From Magnetospirillum sulfuroxidans (GTDB lineage Bacteria > Pseudomonadota > Alphaproteobacteria > Rhodospirillales > Magnetospirillaceae), in the NCBI RefSeq assembly GCF_018224925.1, contig NZ_JAGTUF010000010.1, positions 62,001 through 126,000 on the forward strand: a stretch of DNA of 64,000 bases, written 5' to 3'. The position numbers and the translations under genes were made by a program. The notes under the pieces are model-generated. The model was not told the origin of the DNA and made no database searches. It saw only the letters and a program-made list of their open reading frames with translations. Below, piece after piece: positions 53,240-62,527 of this stretch; the stretch's first letter is position 1, and every line of letters starts with the position of its first letter.

Positions 53240-54400
53240 CTATTTCGTCGTCTTGTCGGCGACTCCGTCCAACGCCCCCAGCATATCGGTGCGCTGGCCT
53301 TCATCGGTAACCACTGTTTCCAAGGTGGAATCCAGCCAGCTTTCGATGGTGCGCTTCATTTCTTCGTGGGTGCCGGTCAAGGGCGGTTCTTTTGCCACTC
53401 GTTTGGCCATGCCTTCGACCACCCAGCTTTGGCATTGCGCCCCCAGCACCTGGCGATAGCGCGCCGGGCCGAATTTTCCGTAAACGGTGAACAGGTACAA
53501 GGTGAACTTGCGGATGTCGTCGCCCAGGACCGGCAGCATGATCTTGAGCGCCGCCGGGCTGGTGGCGGCGACCAGGGATACCGCCTTGCGCATTTCGGCG
53601 GTGTCGTGACCGGGGAACAAGGCGGCCATGCGCATTTTCTGGCACACGTTCCACAGCACTTCGGCGTTGATATTGTCGGAGGCGGCGGTCATCAAGCGAT
53701 GGGCATCGGACAGCAGCAGCGGCAGTTTGCCGTCAACCAAGGCGCTTTCGGTGGAATAATCCGACAACAATTGGACTTTTAAGGGATCGCGGAATTCCAG
53801 CAGTTTTTCACCCAGGCTGGTCACCAATTGCGGCGACAGCGTCGAATAAGCCGGGATCAGCGGGACTTGCCATTCATAGCGCAGCAGGTCGCGCATGGCG
53901 GCATAAAGCTTGTCGCCAGCGCCGATAGCCGGTTTGCGGCGCAGCGGGCGCGCCGGTTCAGAGACACCAAGGGCGATGCCAAGCGAGCGCCAAAAGCCGA
54001 CGCTGGGCTGGCGCAAGGGGCGGAATTTCGGGGTTTTCAGGCGCTGTTTGAAATAGCGGCGGGCACAAGCGCGGACGACCAGGGCAATGGCTTCAGCCAA
54101 GGTGCGGCCGCACCACAACGATTCCTCATCGCTTTGCGGCATGTTCCGCTGTGGCGTGGTGATGATGTCCTTGAACAATTCCGGCTGGGAGCGCAACACG
54201 CGAAAGGCTTGTTCCAACAAGATCGGGTCGGACATGACGTGATCATAGACCTTGTCGGGCGGCACCAGGGCCAAGACCGGCATGGCTTCCTTGAGAATGC
54301 TGGCCACCTCGCGCCGCAGCAAAGCGCGGATGGTGTCCACCGGCTGGGCCGGTTGAACCAGCGGCGGCAAGCCGGTCAAGGAGGGGGCGAAAGCGCTCAT
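53240..54400 (-). CDS. Conserved hypothetical protein
   Basis: This 386-residue soluble, largely helical protein is not recognised. There are no signal peptide, membrane segment or catalytic motif. The central part (about 120-160) is basic (RRYFKQRLKTPKFRPLRQ), and the C-terminal half is moderately acidic. It lies 122 bp downstream of the diguanylate cyclase gene on the same strand, separated by an AT-rich control region, so it is probably an independent unit. Confidence 0.6.
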   Translation of the reverse strand: MSAFAPSLTGLPPLVQPAQPVDTIRALLRREVASILKEAMPVLALVPPDKVYDHVMSDPILLEQAFRVLRSQPELFKDIITTPQRNMPQSDEESLWCGRTLAEAIALVVRACARRYFKQRLKTPKFRPLRQPSVGFWRSLGIALGVSEPARPLRRKPAIGAGDKLYAAMRDLLRYEWQVPLIPAYSTLSPQLVTSLGEKLLEFRDPLKVQLLSDYSTESALVDGKLPLLLSDAHRLMTAASDNINAEVLWNVCQKMRMAALFPGHDTAEMRKAVSLVAATSPAALKIMLPVLGDDIRKFTLYLFTVYGKFGPARYRQVLGAQCQSWVVEGMAKRVAKEPPLTGTHEEMKRTIESWLDSTLETVVTDEGQRTDMLGALDGVADKTTK

Positions 54401-54521
54401 GGTCTTGGTCCATAAGATGGGGGCTAGACCAAGATGAACGAATATTAAACGAAATACAACAAATGGTATTACCGGTAAATTTATCGAGCAACCAACGGTA
54501 ATTTTATTAAAATTGCGCGGA
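54401..54521 (-). promoter_or_regulatory. AT-rich control region
   Basis: This 121-bp gap holds TCTTGGTC / GACCAAGA inverted repeats (54404-54411 and 54428-54435) and a perfect palindrome TTACCGGTAA (54470-54479). On the minus strand TTGCTC and TACCAT, 17 bp apart, are promoter-like. AT content is far above its surroundings. Confidence 0.4.
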
Positions 54522-55769
54522 TCAACTCAGCCAGCACACGCGGTTGCGTCCTTCTTCCTTGGCGCGATACAGCTGAAAATCGGCTTCGGCGAGCATGCCG
54601 TCCAGTCCCAGCTCCGCATTGCCGGAAACACCGATGCTGGCGCTGAGGGTCAGTTGATTGCCGGCGAAGTCGATGCGCAGGTCGCTGATGCGGCTGCGCA
54701 GGCGTTCGAAATAGCTGTCACGCTTATCGGCCTCCAGATTGAAGGCGAGGACGCAGAATTCCTCGCCGCCGAAGCGGGCGACCAGATCGGTTTGCCGGCA
54801 TTCGGCCAGCAAAAGCTGGGCGACGGCGGCCAGGGCGATGTCGCCGGCTTCATGGCCGTGGCTGTCGTTGATGGATTTGAAATGGTCCAGGTCGATCAGC
54901 CCGACGGCGATTTCAGCCTGGCCGCGCTTGGCGGCGGCCATCAGCGGCTGGGCCCGTTCGAAGAACGAACGACGGTTGGGGATGCCGGTCAGATAATCGG
55001 TGGTGGCGGCCGCTTTCAGCGCATCGACCTGCTCCAGCAGATCAATGTTCATGGCGATGCGGCAAAAGAATTCCTCGCGCAGGAATGGCTTGTTGAGGAA
55101 ATCATTGGCGCCGCTTTTGATGAATTTGGCCGAAAGCGTGCTTGATCCCGATGACGAAACCCCGATCACCGCCACCTGATCGCGCCGCCAGGTCTTGCGG
55201 ATATTCTTGATCAACTGAAAGCCATCCATCACCGGCATATGGTAATCGGAGATCACCAGGCGGATGCCGTCGGTATCGGCCAGACGTTGCAGCGCTTCTT
55301 CGCCGTTGCTGGCCTCGATGACTTGGAATTGATAGAGCGACAGCAGATCGGCCATATATTTGCGGGCCGTGGTGGCGTCGTCGACGATCAGGGCGCGAAT
55401 CGAGCGGTTATATTCCAGCCGATGCACCAGCGCGGTCAGGTAATCCAGGCTGCTGGGATCATCCTTGACCACGTAATCGATAACCCGCTTGGACAAGACG
55501 CGGTCGCGGGTGTCTTCGGAATAATTGCCGGTGAACACCACCGAGGGCACACCATGGCTGATGGCCAGATCGACCACTTCGCCTTCGGGGCCGTCGGGCA
55601 GGAACAGATCCAGCAAGGCCATGAAAATCTCGTCGCGCCGGGTCTCCAACATGGTGCGGGCCTCGGCGATCGAGGCGGCGCCAATCACCTGAAAGCCGGC
55701 AGAGCGTAGCTTTGAGGTCAGAACCGACAAAAAGAATTTGGAATCATCGACGACAAGAATGGTGGTCAT
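54522..55769 (-). CDS. Dual-receiver diguanylate cyclase response regulator (PleD-like)
   Basis: This 415-residue protein has two receiver domains and a GGDEF domain. The first has D8-D9 and phosphoacceptor D54 (LLDLFLP); the second has phosphoacceptor D175 (SDYHMP). The GGDEF domain has GGEEF (334-338), preceded by an I-site RQTD (325-328), so product inhibition by c-di-GMP is likely. The layout equals Caulobacter PleD, but the sensor partner is unknown. It lies 78 bp downstream of dsrP on the same strand, behind a stem-loop. Confidence 0.92.
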   Translation of the reverse strand: MTTILVVDDSKFFLSVLTSKLRSAGFQVIGAASIAEARTMLETRRDEIFMALLDLFLPDGPEGEVVDLAISHGVPSVVFTGNYSEDTRDRVLSKRVIDYVVKDDPSSLDYLTALVHRLEYNRSIRALIVDDATTARKYMADLLSLYQFQVIEASNGEEALQRLADTDGIRLVISDYHMPVMDGFQLIKNIRKTWRRDQVAVIGVSSSGSSTLSAKFIKSGANDFLNKPFLREEFFCRIAMNIDLLEQVDALKAAATTDYLTGIPNRRSFFERAQPLMAAAKRGQAEIAVGLIDLDHFKSINDSHGHEAGDIALAAVAQLLLAECRQTDLVARFGGEEFCVLAFNLEADKRDSYFERLRSRISDLRIDFAGNQLTLSASIGVSGNAELGLDGMLAEADFQLYRAKEEGRNRVCWLS

Positions 55770-55800
55770 GCTGAGACCAACGCCTTTCCCTTACCCCGGC

Positions 55801-55828
55801 ACCTCTGTGCGAAGCTTAGCACAGAGGT
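55801..55828 (-). terminator. Stem-loop after dsrP
   Basis: ACCTCTGTGC and GCACAGAGGT form a 10-bp perfect stem with an 8-nt loop between dsrP and the diguanylate cyclase gene. No T-run follows on the minus strand; it may end or trim the dsr transcript. Confidence 0.5.
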
Positions 55829-55847
55829 ATGCACAGGACCAGTGGGG

Positions 55848-57080
55848 CTATGGGGCGGCGACGGGGTCGCCTTCGGCCAGGATAATTTCGGCGGTCGCTT
55901 CGTCGCCATCCCCCAACGAGGCCGGCAGGATGCGCAAGGCCGAAGCACCGATGACCGCGATCAGCAAGGCCAGGGCGAAGCCGCCGAGGCCAAGCAGGAT
56001 CTCGGCCGCGGTCGGAGCATAGGCGGCGACGAGGCCGTCTTGGAATGAGGACGATACCTCCATGCCCGGAAACAGGGTCAGCGGGAAGGCCTGGCCGCCG
56101 ATCAGGATGACATAAATTTGGGCGATGCCGCCCAGCACCACCAGCACCGAGGCGGCGCGGACCCGACAGCGGCTGGCATTGGGGCGGAACACCAAGATCA
56201 GCGGGACCAAGGCCCCCAGCAGCACTTGTCCGCCCCAAAACAGCGCGGTGTAAAGACCGCCTTGGAGCAGCAGGAAAGTTTCCACCGCGACGCGGTCGGC
56301 CATGTACAGGGCGGTAACGTGCTGGATGGCGACGAAATACAGATTGGCGGCGACGAATAGCCCGAGCAAGCGGCCTTTGCGGCGCACCAGTTCCATCGAC
56401 AGCGGCCGGTTCAGCGCGGTGGTGGCGCCCAGGATGAACAAAATAAACAGGGCAAGGCCGAAAGCGAAGGACATGGCGATGAACAACGGCGCCATCACCG
56501 CCGCGTTATAGGCGTCGCGGGCCAGCAAAAAGCCGAAGATCGAGCCGGTGCCGGTGGTCAGGATCAGCCGCCACAAAAAGGCGGTGATGGCCGCCGGCTT
56601 ATAGGCCCGCTTCATGCGCCAGTCGATCATCGCCCACAGGTAAAAGCCGACGACGGCGAAAAAGCCGGAATACAAGATAACGTTCCAGGCGAAGATGGAT
56701 TTGACGTTGAAATGGGTGATGGCGACGACCAGACGGTCTGGCCGGCCCAGATCGAGCACCAGCACCCCCAAGCCCCCGGCGAGCAAGGCCATGGCCATCA
56801 GCGCCGACAGCCGCCCCAGCGGCTGATAAGGCTCGCGCCCGAACACCGAGCCGATGGAGGCGACATTCAACGCGCCCGAGGCGGCGACGATCAGGAAAAT
56901 GGCGAAGACGTGGGGCATGCCCCACACCACCTGATTGGTCATGCCGGTGACCCAATGGCCTTGATGTTCCATGTACAAGACCGCGCCGCCAGCGATGGCG
57001 ATGATGACGGCCAATGCCGCCATCACCATCATCCAGCCGGGGGTCCAGGCCGGAATGGCCAGATATTGGACACGCTTCAT
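55848..57080 (-). CDS. dsrP: DsrP, NrfD-like integral membrane quinone-interacting subunit
   Basis: This 410-residue protein has about ten transmembrane helices of the NrfD/PsrC family. It is the membrane partner of DsrO and DsrJ in the DsrMKJOP complex and exchanges electrons with the quinone pool. It is the last visible dsr gene; dsrN, dsrR and dsrS, found after dsrP in Allochromatium, are absent here. It lies 3 bp after dsrO. Confidence 0.92.
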   Translation of the reverse strand: MKRVQYLAIPAWTPGWMMVMAALAVIIAIAGGAVLYMEHQGHWVTGMTNQVVWGMPHVFAIFLIVAASGALNVASIGSVFGREPYQPLGRLSALMAMALLAGGLGVLVLDLGRPDRLVVAITHFNVKSIFAWNVILYSGFFAVVGFYLWAMIDWRMKRAYKPAAITAFLWRLILTTGTGSIFGFLLARDAYNAAVMAPLFIAMSFAFGLALFILFILGATTALNRPLSMELVRRKGRLLGLFVAANLYFVAIQHVTALYMADRVAVETFLLLQGGLYTALFWGGQVLLGALVPLILVFRPNASRCRVRAASVLVVLGGIAQIYVILIGGQAFPLTLFPGMEVSSSFQDGLVAAYAPTAAEILLGLGGFALALLIAVIGASALRILPASLGDGDEATAEIILAEGDPVAAP

Positions 57081-57083
57081 GGC

Positions 57084-57812
57084 TTAGATCCCCTGATAGC
57101 GGATGGCCGGCTCGACGCCCAGATCGGCGCGGATACGGCTGGTGGCTTCCGTGGACACGCGGCGCGAAATCTCGGAATTGGGGTCGTTCAGGTCTCCGAA
57201 CAGCATGGCCGCCCGGCCGTCCTTGGCGCAAGATTCGACACAGGCCGGCTGGCCGCCGGCATCGATGCGGTGGGCGCACAAGGTGCAGCTCTCGACGCAG
57301 CCCTTGCCGCGCGGGTTGTCGGGCTTTTGACCGCTTTGATCCTCGTGGATGAAGGAGCGCGCCTTGTAAGGACAGGCCATCATGCAATAGCGGCAGCCGA
57401 TGCAGATATGACGGTCGACCAAAACGATGCCATCGGCGCGCTTCATGCTGGCCCCGGTCGGGCAGACATCGACGCAAGGCGGCTTGGCGCAATGTTGGCA
57501 CATCACCGGCAGCGAATGCCGGTGGCCGCTGGCCGGGTCGGTGACATCGACCTTGCGGATATATTGGGAATCGGTCAGCGGCCGGTCGTGGCCGGTCAGG
57601 CCCATCTCGGTCTTGCAGGCATCGACGCAGGCGGTGCAGCCGGCATCGCATTTGCTGGTGTCGATCAGCAGGCCCCAGCGATTGGCGGCGCTGGCCCCGG
57701 TGCCCAGGGGGCGGGCGGCGGCGGGGGCGATCAGGGTCAGGCCGGGGGCGATGGCCACCGCGCCGATGGCGGCGGCCTTCAGCAGGTCGCGGCGGCTGGT
57801 TGGCTGGCTCAT
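57084..57812 (-). CDS. dsrO: DsrO, periplasmic ferredoxin-like iron-sulfur subunit
   Basis: This 242-residue protein has an N-terminal Tat signal (SRRDLLK, then a hydrophobic stretch ending in APAAA). It contains four clusters of cysteines: CDAGCTACVDAC, CQHCAKPPCVDVC, CIGCRYCMMAC and CTLC ... CVESC. It carries electrons between DsrJ and DsrP on the periplasmic side. The start at 57812 is fixed by a 4-bp overlap with the dsrJ stop. Confidence 0.93.
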   Translation of the reverse strand: MSQPTSRRDLLKAAAIGAVAIAPGLTLIAPAAARPLGTGASAANRWGLLIDTSKCDAGCTACVDACKTEMGLTGHDRPLTDSQYIRKVDVTDPASGHRHSLPVMCQHCAKPPCVDVCPTGASMKRADGIVLVDRHICIGCRYCMMACPYKARSFIHEDQSGQKPDNPRGKGCVESCTLCAHRIDAGGQPACVESCAKDGRAAMLFGDLNDPNSEISRRVSTEATSRIRADLGVEPAIRYQGI

Positions 57813-58198
57813 GGTTTTGCCTCCGCCGTTTGCGGGGTGGTGGCGTGACAGCTGAAGCAATCAATGGTCACGGCGGCATAGGCGTGACAGGACTGGCAGA
57901 ATTGGCCCGGCGCGTTCACCGGCACCGGCTTGCCGTTGGCGGCGGTGCTGGCGTGGCAGGTGACGCATTCCTTCAAGCTGTACTTGGCGCCCCGGATTCC
58001 GGCGCGCAACGTATCGTCGCGCTGGTGGGTCAAAAAGTCGAAATGATGCCGGCGCATGGTGGCCGGATCATCGACGCATGACCCTTGCGCCTTGGGGAAG
58101 CTTGGTCCGGCCTCGCCCGCTTGCGCCGTCGCCACCGGGCTGGCGACAAAGGCCAGCCCCAGCAGCAACGCCAGCATCACCGCCCGCAGCATGTTCAT
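57809..58198 (-). CDS. dsrJ: DsrJ, periplasmic triheme cytochrome c
   Basis: This 129-residue cytochrome has a Sec signal peptide (about residues 1-27, cut near AQA) and three heme-binding CxxCH motifs: CVTCH (78-82), CQSCH (101-105) and CFSCH (114-118). It is the periplasmic redox unit of DsrMKJOP. The start at 58198 is 2 bp after the dsrL stop, and the signal peptide position agrees with it. Confidence 0.93.
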   Translation of the reverse strand: MNMLRAVMLALLLGLAFVASPVATAQAGEAGPSFPKAQGSCVDDPATMRRHHFDFLTHQRDDTLRAGIRGAKYSLKECVTCHASTAANGKPVPVNAPGQFCQSCHAYAAVTIDCFSCHATTPQTAEAKP

Positions 58199-58200
58199 GC

Positions 58201-60150
58201 CTATTCCCCCAAGCCCATCTGGATATAGCCGGTGGGGCAGACATCGGCGCAGATATGGCAGCCGATGCATTTGTTGTAATCGGTCTCGACATAGCGGCCG
58301 GTGGTGCGCTGGCTCTTGGGGGTGCGGCTGACGGCCGTTTGCGGGCAGAACACGACGCAATTATCGCACTCGAAGCACAGGCCGCACGACATGCAGCGCT
58401 TGGCCTCGTCGATGGCTTGTTTTTCGTCCAGCGGCAGCAGACGCTCGGTGAAATTGCCGATCACCTCGTCGGCGCCGATATGGATTTCGCTGCGGTGGTG
58501 CCGCGGATTATGGGTGAAGTGGCCCAAGAACAAATCTTCGTGGGTGATGATGTCGTTGGCGCCGCGATCTTCGTAATTATGGACGGCGAATTTGGCGTCG
58601 CTGGTGCCGCGCGTCGGCATGCCGTCATATTCCGCCGGTGACAGATTGGTTTCACGCAGCTTTTCCAGCAGCTTCCAGTGATGGACATCAACCTTGGGCC
58701 GCTTGCTGATCTCACCGGTTTGCAGGAATTCGGCGATGGAGGCGGCGGCAACGCGGCCGTGGCCGATGGCGGTGGTCAGCAGATGCGGACGCACCACATC
58801 GCCGCCGACGAAATGCTTGGGCCGGCCGGGAATGCGCATGGTCTTGTCGGCATTGATGAAGCCGTTGCCGTTGTCCAGTTCCGGCAATCCCTCAAGGTCG
58901 CCTTTCTGGCCGATGGCGGCGACGATCAGATCGGCCTCTAAGGTGAATTCGGTGCCGCCGATTGCTTCGGGGATCATGCCGTTCATGGTGCATTTGCACA
59001 TGCGCAGGCCGATGGCGCGGCCATCGGCGTCTTTCAGCACCTCCAGCGGCATGACGCCGCCCTTAATGTCGATGCCTTCGCGCTTGGCGTCGTCGACTTC
59101 GCGCTGGGCCGCCATCATCTTTTCCACCGGGAACAACGAGGTCAGGGTGGTTTCGCAGCCTTCGCGCGTGGCGGCGGCGGCGACGTCGTGGGCGGCTTCG
59201 CCGAAGATCACATGTTCAATGCGATCCTGGGCCGAGACTTCCTTGATATGGCCGAGACGACGGGCGACCGAGGCCACGTCGATGGAGGTGTCGCCACCGC
59301 CGACGACGATGATCCGCCCGGTCACCGCCTGCAAGCGGCCTTCGTTGAAGGCTTTCAGGAAGGCGATGCCCGACACGCAATTGGGGGTGCCTTCCCAGCC
59401 GGGAACCGGCAGGCCGCGTCCCTTGTGGGTGCCGACGCCCCAGAAGACGGCGTCGTAATCGGCTTCCAGTTGGGCGATGGTGAGATCGCGGCCGATACGG
59501 GTATTGGTCTTGACGGTGACGCCCATGTCGGTGATGCGCTTGCATTCGCTGTCCAACACGTCGCGCGGCACGCGATAGCCGGGGATGCCATAGCGCATGA
59601 ACCCGCCCAACTCGGCATTGGCTTCGAACAAGGTGACGGCGATGCCGCGCTTGCGCAGTTGATAGGCCGCCGACAGGCCGGCGGGGCCGCCGCCGATGAC
59701 GGCGACATGCTTGCCGGTTTCCGCCGCCGGGGTGAAGCCGGCGCCGTTGGTGATGGCCCAATCGCCGACATAATGTTCGACCGAATTGATGCCGATATGT
59801 TCCTCGACCATGTTGCGGTTGCAGCCCTGCTCGCACGGCGCCGGGCAGACACGGCCCATGATCGACGGGAACGGGTTGGCCTCGGTCATGCGGGCAAAGG
59901 CGTATTGCTGCCAGGTCAGCCCATCCGCCGGCTTTTCCATGCCGCGGACGATGTCCAGCCAGCCGCGGATGTCGTGACCCGATGGACACGACCCCGAGCA
60001 CGGCGGCGTGCGCAGGACATAGGTCGGGCATTTATGCGACCAGCTCGCCTGAAAGATGGCGTCGGTCCACTGCGGATATTCGGTGGCGCCCTCTTGGTAG
60101 CGGCGGAAGTTCTTGCCTTCGGTGATCGCCTTGGCGGTGGTTTTGGCCAT
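58201..60150 (-). CDS. dsrL: DsrL, NAD(P)H-dependent iron-sulfur flavoprotein
   Basis: This 649-residue protein is related to the small subunit of glutamate synthase. It has an N-terminal iron-sulfur region (CSGSCPSG and CPAPCEQGC), FAD-binding IGGGPAGLSAAYQL, NAD(P)-binding VVGGGDTSIDVA, and C-terminal ferredoxin motifs CMSCGLCFECDNCVVFC and CIGCHICADVC. DsrL is the physiological electron partner of DsrAB in sulfur oxidisers, so its presence suggests the oxidative pathway. A direct NADH or NADPH preference cannot be read from sequence. Confidence 0.93.
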   Translation of the reverse strand: MAKTTAKAITEGKNFRRYQEGATEYPQWTDAIFQASWSHKCPTYVLRTPPCSGSCPSGHDIRGWLDIVRGMEKPADGLTWQQYAFARMTEANPFPSIMGRVCPAPCEQGCNRNMVEEHIGINSVEHYVGDWAITNGAGFTPAAETGKHVAVIGGGPAGLSAAYQLRKRGIAVTLFEANAELGGFMRYGIPGYRVPRDVLDSECKRITDMGVTVKTNTRIGRDLTIAQLEADYDAVFWGVGTHKGRGLPVPGWEGTPNCVSGIAFLKAFNEGRLQAVTGRIIVVGGGDTSIDVASVARRLGHIKEVSAQDRIEHVIFGEAAHDVAAAATREGCETTLTSLFPVEKMMAAQREVDDAKREGIDIKGGVMPLEVLKDADGRAIGLRMCKCTMNGMIPEAIGGTEFTLEADLIVAAIGQKGDLEGLPELDNGNGFINADKTMRIPGRPKHFVGGDVVRPHLLTTAIGHGRVAAASIAEFLQTGEISKRPKVDVHHWKLLEKLRETNLSPAEYDGMPTRGTSDAKFAVHNYEDRGANDIITHEDLFLGHFTHNPRHHRSEIHIGADEVIGNFTERLLPLDEKQAIDEAKRCMSCGLCFECDNCVVFCPQTAVSRTPKSQRTTGRYVETDYNKCIGCHICADVCPTGYIQMGLGE

Positions 60151-60176
60151 GGAACCCTCTCCCTGAAACTGATTTT

Positions 60177-61688
60177 TCAGTCGTTGTTGCCGAGTACGAT
60201 GGCGTTGCTCACCAATTGGTGAACCGACACCACGGTCTCGCGATCAAAGCCGTAAACCGGCAGCACTTTGGTGAATTGCGCCTTGCAAATGGCGCAGATG
60301 CTGGCCATGTGGGTGACGCCCTCGCGCTTGGTCACGTCGGCCAGGGCCTCCATGCGCGGGGCGGCGCCCTTGATGCGCAAATCCATCAATTCATCGGTCA
60401 GCAGGCCGCCGCCACCGCCACAGCAAAAGGTTTTCTCGTGCGTGGTATCGGGGTTCATGTCGACGAATTTCGGCACACAGGCCTTGATGACCTCACGCGG
60501 GATGACGAACTGGCCGCCGGCGAAATCGCCCATGCGGCTGGCGCGGGCGACGTTGCAGGAATCGTGGAAGGTCAACACCATGCCGTCATTGCCCGATTTA
60601 TCGAGGCGGATGCCGCCGCGCTTGATCAGGTCCCAGGTGAATTCCAAGATGTGCTGGGGCTTGGGGTAGCGCGGATCAAGGAAATCCATCGGCCCGATCA
60701 AGGTGTTCAAGAACGAATAGGCGACGCGCCAGGCATGACCGCATTCGCCGAAGACGATGCGCTTGACCCCCAGCTCCAAGGCCGCTTCGCGGATGCGCAT
60801 GGCGACCTTTTGCATCTGCTCGTAAGAGCCGATGAACAAGGCGAAATTGGCGGCTTCGGTCGCCTTGGTCGAGATCGTCCACGAGGTGCCGGCGGCGTGG
60901 AACACCTTGGCATAGCCCATCAGCCCCAGCACATGCGGTTCGGCGAAGAAATCGGCCGATGGCGTCACCAACAAGATGTCGGCGCCGGCGTCATCCACCG
61001 GCATGCGGATATCAAGGCCGGTTTCGTCCTTAAGGTCTTCTTCCAGGCCTTCCAGATTATCGATCAGCGCCGGGCCGGGAAGGCCCAGATTGTTGCCGAT
61101 CTTGTGCACCTTGCCCAAGATCTCGTTGGCGTATTTATGGCCGTGACCGATGGTGTCCATGATGTCGCGCGCCGCCATCGACACCTCGGCGGTGTCGATG
61201 CCATAGGGGCAAAAGACCGAGCACCGCCGACATTGCGAACATTGATGGAAGTAATTGAACCATTCGTCCAACACGTCCTTGGTGAACTCGCGGGCGCCGA
61301 CCAGCTTGCCCAATCCAATCGCGCCCAACGCCTTGCCGGCGGGGGTGAAATAGCGGCGATAAACCGAACGGAACAAATCCTGGCGGGCCACCGGCATGTT
61401 CTTGGGGTCGCCGGTGCCCAGGAAGTAATGGCATTTGTCGGTGCAGGCGCCGCATTTGACGCAGATGTCCATGAACACCTGAAGCGAACGGTACTTGCCC
61501 AGCAATTCGCCCATGCGGCCGATGGCCTTGTCGTGCCAGTCGGGCACCAATTCGCCGGGGAAGCCCAGGGCCTGATTATGGGCGGGGGCCGCCACATAGG
61601 GCTTGGACGCGGCCATGGCGCCGGGCTTGAGACACGGAATGGCGCGTTCGTCGGGGTCGCCGAGGGTGGGGATTTCGATGTCGGCCAT
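60177..61688 (-). CDS. dsrK: DsrK, HdrD-like catalytic iron-sulfur subunit
   Basis: This 503-residue cytoplasmic subunit of DsrMKJOP has two ferredoxin motifs (CVKCGACTDKC and CSQCRRCSVFC) and the CCG-type heterodisulfide reductase motif CCGGGGGLL with CAIC. It is believed to oxidise or reduce the DsrC trisulfide. It follows dsrM by 3 bp and is 26 bp before dsrL. Confidence 0.94.
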   Translation of the reverse strand: MADIEIPTLGDPDERAIPCLKPGAMAASKPYVAAPAHNQALGFPGELVPDWHDKAIGRMGELLGKYRSLQVFMDICVKCGACTDKCHYFLGTGDPKNMPVARQDLFRSVYRRYFTPAGKALGAIGLGKLVGAREFTKDVLDEWFNYFHQCSQCRRCSVFCPYGIDTAEVSMAARDIMDTIGHGHKYANEILGKVHKIGNNLGLPGPALIDNLEGLEEDLKDETGLDIRMPVDDAGADILLVTPSADFFAEPHVLGLMGYAKVFHAAGTSWTISTKATEAANFALFIGSYEQMQKVAMRIREAALELGVKRIVFGECGHAWRVAYSFLNTLIGPMDFLDPRYPKPQHILEFTWDLIKRGGIRLDKSGNDGMVLTFHDSCNVARASRMGDFAGGQFVIPREVIKACVPKFVDMNPDTTHEKTFCCGGGGGLLTDELMDLRIKGAAPRMEALADVTKREGVTHMASICAICKAQFTKVLPVYGFDRETVVSVHQLVSNAIVLGNND

Positions 61689-61691
61689 GGC

Positions 61692-62420
61692 TCAGGTCCT
61701 CTCGCGGTCGAGATCGGCGGCCCACGGCGCCAGATGGCGGCGGTCACGCGGGTTGTCGGCTTGATTGCGGGTGGGGCTGAAGAAAATGCCGGGCGCGTGC
61801 AGCAGTTTGGAGAAGGGGAACACCAGCATCAAAGCCGCCACCAGGAACAAGTGGAGTGCCAGCAGCGGATCGGCCGGCAGCGGGCGGAATTCGAAGACCA
61901 TCAGGCCAAGGAAGAACATCTTGACGGCGATGATGTCGGTATGGGCGACCATCTTCATCATCATGCCGCTGGCGCCGATGGCCAGCAGCAGCGCCAACAT
62001 GGCGTAATCGGAAGGGCCGCTGATATAGGCGATGCGGGCGATGACGATGCGGCGGACCAGCAAGGCGGCGAGACCGGCCAGCATGGCGAGACCGCCATAA
62101 ATTCCAAACGGCTGGAGCAGCGTCACCGGCCACCATACCGGGTCTTGGAAATAGCGCAGGTGGCGCAACACGACCAAGGCCAGTCCCAGGTGAAACGCCA
62201 TGGCGAAGATCCACAACGGCTTGTTGGCCTTGAACAGGCTTTCGAACAAGGCAACCTCGCGCCCGACCCGCATGGCCGCGCCCGAACGGGTCAGGGGGGC
62301 TGGGGTGGTGGGAATCTTCAGCGGCGCCGGAACGCGGGCGTACTGGGCGATCTTCATGCCCAACCCGGCCACCAGCACGGCAACGGCCGTATAGAATAGA
62401 ATGGCGAAAAAGGTCGTCAC
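61692..62420 (-). CDS. dsrM: DsrM, NarI-like membrane cytochrome b subunit
   Basis: This 242-residue protein has five or six transmembrane helices with histidines suited to heme b ligation (for example in FHLGLALVVLRHLRYF). It anchors DsrK and connects to quinones. It starts 107 bp after dsrC, and that gap carries a terminator-like hairpin, so its expression may be lower than dsrC. Confidence 0.92.
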   Translation of the reverse strand: MTTFFAILFYTAVAVLVAGLGMKIAQYARVPAPLKIPTTPAPLTRSGAAMRVGREVALFESLFKANKPLWIFAMAFHLGLALVVLRHLRYFQDPVWWPVTLLQPFGIYGGLAMLAGLAALLVRRIVIARIAYISGPSDYAMLALLLAIGASGMMMKMVAHTDIIAVKMFFLGLMVFEFRPLPADPLLALHLFLVAALMLVFPFSKLLHAPGIFFSPTRNQADNPRDRRHLAPWAADLDRERT

Positions 62421-62481
62421 GTCACCCTCGTGTCAGCCTGCGGGCATGCTTATCCCTTTGCCCGCCAAAAGGGGGCATGGG

Positions 62482-62507
62482 AAAAAGGCCCCCGCCGAAG
62501 CGGGGGC
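62482..62507 (-). terminator. Terminator or attenuator between dsrC and dsrM
   Basis: On the minus strand, GCCCCCGC-TTCG-GCGGGGGC (8-bp stem, stable tetraloop) is followed by a C and five T residues. It lies 21 bp after the dsrC stop, inside the operon. Confidence 0.78.
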
Positions 62508-62527
62508 GATAGCGGAACGTCAAAAGA

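Noticed and set aside
60216-62399. 727-codon open frame on the plus strand
   Set aside because: It is antisense to dsrK/dsrM, of low-complexity composition, and both sense genes have intact motifs.
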